Below, in pieces: positions 22,445 through 24,811 of a stretch of DNA of 24,811 nt. The DNA comes from DASRCB01 sp035653295 (GTDB lineage Bacteria > Acidobacteriota > Terriglobia > Bryobacterales > Bryobacteraceae). The notes under the pieces are model-generated. The model did no database searches. It saw nothing but the letters and a program-made list of their open reading frames with translations, and was not told the origin of the DNA. The stretch's first letter is position 1. Each line of letters opens with the position of its first letter. The stretch spans positions 1 to 24,811 of the forward strand of contig DASRCB010000039.1 of the NCBI GenBank assembly GCA_035653295.1, given 5' to 3'. The position numbers were made by a program, and so were the translations under genes.

Positions 22445-24427
22445 ATGCAATACGCTTTTACTCCGGTGCTCATCGACAGCGATGAGTGCCGCGCCTACGC
22501 GCGCAGCAGTGAGCTGGAGTGGCTGGAGACGAACGGAACCGGCGCCTACGCCATGGGTACGGTGGCCGGCCCGAACACGCGCCGCTATCACGGCTTCCTT
22601 GTCGCGAGTCTGTGCCCACCGGTACAGCGTCACGTGCTGTTGTCCAAAGTGGATGAAGAGGTCCTCTTCGAGGGCCGCTGCTACCAGCTTGCCGCCAATC
22701 AATACCCTGCTACCGTCTACCCGCGCGGCTTCGAGCTTCTGCACGAGTTCCGCCTCGACCCATTCCCCGTATGGACCTGGCAGCTCGGCCCGGCGACCGT
22801 TACGCGCAGCGTCTTTCTGGCGCAGGACCGCCAGGCCTGTGTGATCATTTACCAGGCGAGTTGCGACTGTGCCCTCATCGCGCGACCGCTGATCGCGTTT
22901 CGCGATTATCACTCACTAACGCACAAGAATGACGCACTGGACGGCGGCGTCGATGTCGACCCGGATCACGTCCGTATGCGCCCGTATGCGTCGCTGCCGC
23001 CGCTTACCCTGAATCACAGCGGGGGCTCGTTCAACGAGAATGGGATGTGGTTTTACAACCTCGAATATCCCATCGAGCGCGAGCGCGGCATGGAGGATCA
23101 TGAGGATCTCTACAGCCCCGGCGTGCTGCGCTTCGACCTGAAGACCGGCTCCCGGTCGTGGATCGTGGCCGACACGGATCCCGACCGGCGCTACTCGACC
23201 GCCGATGTCGAAGCGATTGAGAGCGAGCATCGAAAAGCGCGCAGCATCGTCGGAACCTCGCCCTTCGAGGTTCGGCTGGAGGCCGCCGCGAATCAGTTTC
23301 GCGCGAAGCGCGCCGACGGACGCGCCACCATTCTCGCCGGTTTTCCGTGGTTCGCCGACTGGGGCCGGGACACCATGATCAGCCTTCCCGGTCTGCTGAT
23401 CGATCGCGGCTTGCTGAACGAGGCGCGCGCGGTAATCGAAGGATTCCTCTATCACCTCAATCAGGGCCTCATCCCTAACCATTTCCCGGACGTCGGCGCG
23501 CCGCACTACAATACCTGCGACGCGACGTTCTGGATGTTTCATGCCGTCTGGATATACACGCTGAGTGGGGGCGATATCGCATGGGTGCGCGATACTTTCT
23601 ATGCCGCCGCGAAGAGTATCATCGGCTGGCATTTGCGAGGGACTCTGTATGGCATTCGCTCCGACCCCGAAGACGGCCTGCTGACCGCCGGCTCCGAGGG
23701 CGTGCAACTTACATGGATGGATGCCAAGGTCGGCGACTGGGTGGTGACCCCGCGGCACGGCAAACCGGTGGAAGTGAATGCCCTCTGGTACAACACGCTG
23801 CGAATGACGAGTACCTGGGCTGCGGAGTTCGGCGACGTGGACTATGCCCATCAGCTGAGCCAGCTCGGCGATAAGGTCCGGGAATCGTTTCAGCAGAAGT
23901 TCTGGAACGCCGAACGTAACTGCCTGTATGATGTACTTGGCCCGGATGGTCCCGACCCGAAGATTAGGCCGAACCAGTTATTCGCGGTAAGTCTTCCTTT
24001 TACTCTGGTCGACCGCGACAAGCAGCAGGCCATCGTCTCGATCTGCCGCGATCAGCTCCTGACACCGGTCGGACTTCGCTCTCTTGCGCCGGGCGATCCG
24101 GATTACAAAGCGAATTACTCCGGGAATCGTGTCGAGCGCGACAGCGCCTACCATCAGGGAACGGTTTGGCCGTGGCTGCTCGGTCCGTTTGTCACCGCGT
24201 ATCTGAAGGCATTCGGCACAACGGATGAAAACATCGCGTGGTGCCGCGAGCTCGTGGCCAACATGGAGCCCCAGTTGCTAACGGTAGGCCTGGGGACAAT
24301 CAGTGAAGTATACGGAGGCGATTGGCCCCACTTGCCGGGCGGCTGTATCGCCCAGGCGTGGAGCGTCGCGGAACTCCTGCGGCCGCTGCGGACGGAGTTG
24401 GCCGTAGCTCCTTTGTCCGCTGCATAA
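22445..24427 (+). CDS. Amylo-alpha-1,6-glucosidase/glycogen-debranching-like enzyme (GH133-type)
   Basis: This 660-residue protein has an N-terminal beta-sandwich domain of the GDE_N type (ETNGTGAYAMGTVAGPNTRRYHGFL, about 28-52). An (alpha/alpha)6-barrel of the GDE_C/GH133 type follows. Its landmarks are GFPWFADWGRDTMISLPGL (about 299-317), LTWMDAKVGDWVVTPRHGKPVEVNALW (about 422-448; Asp426 is a likely catalytic acid), HQGTVWPWLLGPF and SEVYGGDWPHLPGGCIAQAWS. Family members remove alpha-1,6-linked glucose from glycogen or related glucans in the cytoplasm. No glycogen synthase, phosphorylase or trehalose gene is in the window, so the glucan may be another product of this locus. It is the last gene of the cluster; a strong palindrome begins 2 bp after its stop. 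Confidence 0.93.
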   Translation: MQYAFTPVLIDSDECRAYARSSELEWLETNGTGAYAMGTVAGPNTRRYHGFLVASLCPPVQRHVLLSKVDEEVLFEGRCYQLAANQYPATVYPRGFELLHEFRLDPFPVWTWQLGPATVTRSVFLAQDRQACVIIYQASCDCALIARPLIAFRDYHSLTHKNDALDGGVDVDPDHVRMRPYASLPPLTLNHSGGSFNENGMWFYNLEYPIERERGMEDHEDLYSPGVLRFDLKTGSRSWIVADTDPDRRYSTADVEAIESEHRKARSIVGTSPFEVRLEAAANQFRAKRADGRATILAGFPWFADWGRDTMISLPGLLIDRGLLNEARAVIEGFLYHLNQGLIPNHFPDVGAPHYNTCDATFWMFHAVWIYTLSGGDIAWVRDTFYAAAKSIIGWHLRGTLYGIRSDPEDGLLTAGSEGVQLTWMDAKVGDWVVTPRHGKPVEVNALWYNTLRMTSTWAAEFGDVDYAHQLSQLGDKVRESFQQKFWNAERNCLYDVLGPDGPDPKIRPNQLFAVSLPFTLVDRDKQQAIVSICRDQLLTPVGLRSLAPGDPDYKANYSGNRVERDSAYHQGTVWPWLLGPFVTAYLKAFGTTDENIAWCRELVANMEPQLLTVGLGTISEVYGGDWPHLPGGCIAQAWSVAELLRPLRTELAVAPLSAA

Positions 24428-24428
24428 G

Positions 24429-24505
24429 CCTGCCCGCCCGGTCCGCCGAATCTGTGAAATCGGCCGGACCAGGCGGGCAGGGCGCCCGCCGGAGGCTGAG
24501 AGCCT
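24429..24505. repeat. Composite palindromic element (REP-like), possible terminator
   Basis: The arms CCTGCCCGCC (24429-24438) and GGCGGGCAGG (24472-24481), with inner arms GGTCCG (24440-24445) and CGGACC (24465-24470) and CCGA/TCGG at the loop base, make a long near-perfect hairpin. The right arm GGCGGGC (24472-24478) can instead pair with GCCCGCC (24484-24490). A third stem AGGCT/AGCCT lies at 24493-24505. The element starts right after the debranching-enzyme gene. The remaining bases to 24596 show no gene. Confidence 0.65.
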
Positions 24506-24596
24506 GCCCCACAATGACATCTCAGAAGACGGTTCTCGCGCCGAGTTGGATGGTGCCCGGGTTTTCGCCGCTGTTTCGAGGCCGCTGTACGGGCGA

Positions 24597-24811
24597 TCAC
24601 TCGCGCTGGTGTGACGTAACGGACTCAGACCGGACTTCGGGGGCTGTGGAAGGGGTTTCCGAGTCGGTCTTGCGGGCTGCCGCGCGCGCCGCGGCCCTCG
24701 CCTCACCCTGAATTTTGGCTTCGTTTTCCTTTTCCGCGGTTTTGCGCTGCTTTTGCAGGGCGTCGAGCTTCTTCCAGGCGCTCTCGAAGGCGCGGCGGAA
24801 GGTGTTTTCAT
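24597..24811 (-). CDS. C-terminal end of an unknown charged protein (partial)
   Basis: Read on the minus strand, the frame with codon GAA at 24809-24807 runs 70 codons to TGA 24599-24597 and continues past the window edge. It encodes ENTFRRAFESAWKKLDAL, then a Lys/Glu/Ala-rich helical stretch (QKQRKTAEKENEAKIQGEA, ARAAARAAARK) and a Ser/Thr/Glu tail. Third positions are mostly G or C, as in its neighbours, whereas the frame that opens with ATG at 24811 has poor codon use and is rejected. The composition suggests a coiled coil or disordered tail. No family is recognised. It is convergent with the carbohydrate locus. Confidence 0.55.
   Translation of the reverse strand, partial: ENTFRRAFESAWKKLDALQKQRKTAEKENEAKIQGEARAAARAAARKTDSETPSTAPEVRSESVTSHQRE

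Overview
The window looks like chromosomal DNA of a GC-rich soil bacterium. It most resembles the Acidobacteriota (Bryobacter/Solibacter-like). The grounds are the tail of an FtsX/MacB-type permease, a heptaheme cytochrome with a TPR tail beside a secreted carboxypeptidase-regulatory-like protein, a PEP-CTERM protein, many NarL/HisKA_3 and SpoIIE-type signalling genes, and short GC-rich palindromes between genes. This assignment is an inference from gene content; no rRNA is present. I saw no tRNA, CRISPR array, transposase or phage gene, and no gene-free stretch longer than about 300 bases.

Layout. 1-92: 3' end of a permease gene. 134-6030 (minus): EamA-type transporter, heptaheme c-type cytochrome/TPR protein, secreted type-B carboxylesterase and a secreted beta-sandwich repeat protein, all in one direction. 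6068-7306 (plus): a VOC domain fused to a SpoIIE/PP2C phosphatase, overlapping at its 3' end a convergent PEP-CTERM protein gene (7278-7976). 8233-8505 (minus) is acylphosphatase, divergent with only 20 bp from hemB (8526-9497). hemB begins a plus-strand run: HAD hydrolase, MFS transporter, a small sensor-less histidine kinase and a NarL-type regulator (to 12735). A hypothetical protein follows (12879-13394). 13417-16510 (minus) is a tightly packed envelope operon: YihY/BrkB membrane protein, glycine-rich stress-type protein, L,D-transpeptidase and M23 peptidase, with 1-nt stop/start overlaps. 16714-24427 (plus) is a six-gene carbohydrate locus: Zn alcohol dehydrogenase, GH1-like glycosidase, glycosyltransferase, UDP-galactopyranose mutase, membrane-anchored SDR and GH133-type amylo-alpha-1,6-glucosidase. 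A large palindromic element and the 3' end of an unknown minus-strand gene close the window.

How the parts may work together. The carbohydrate locus has the parts to make a galactofuranose donor (Glf), transfer a sugar (GT), trim glycosides (GH1-like) and handle an alpha-glucan (GH133), with two oxidoreductases. It is divergent from the envelope operon across a region of about 200 bp holding two perfect inverted repeats. A shared envelope or stress role is plausible but unproven. This locus and the MFS/kinase/regulator trio, whose gene order recalls UhpC-UhpB-UhpA, are the best candidates for an undescribed system. The VOC-SpoIIE fusion is a third point of interest.
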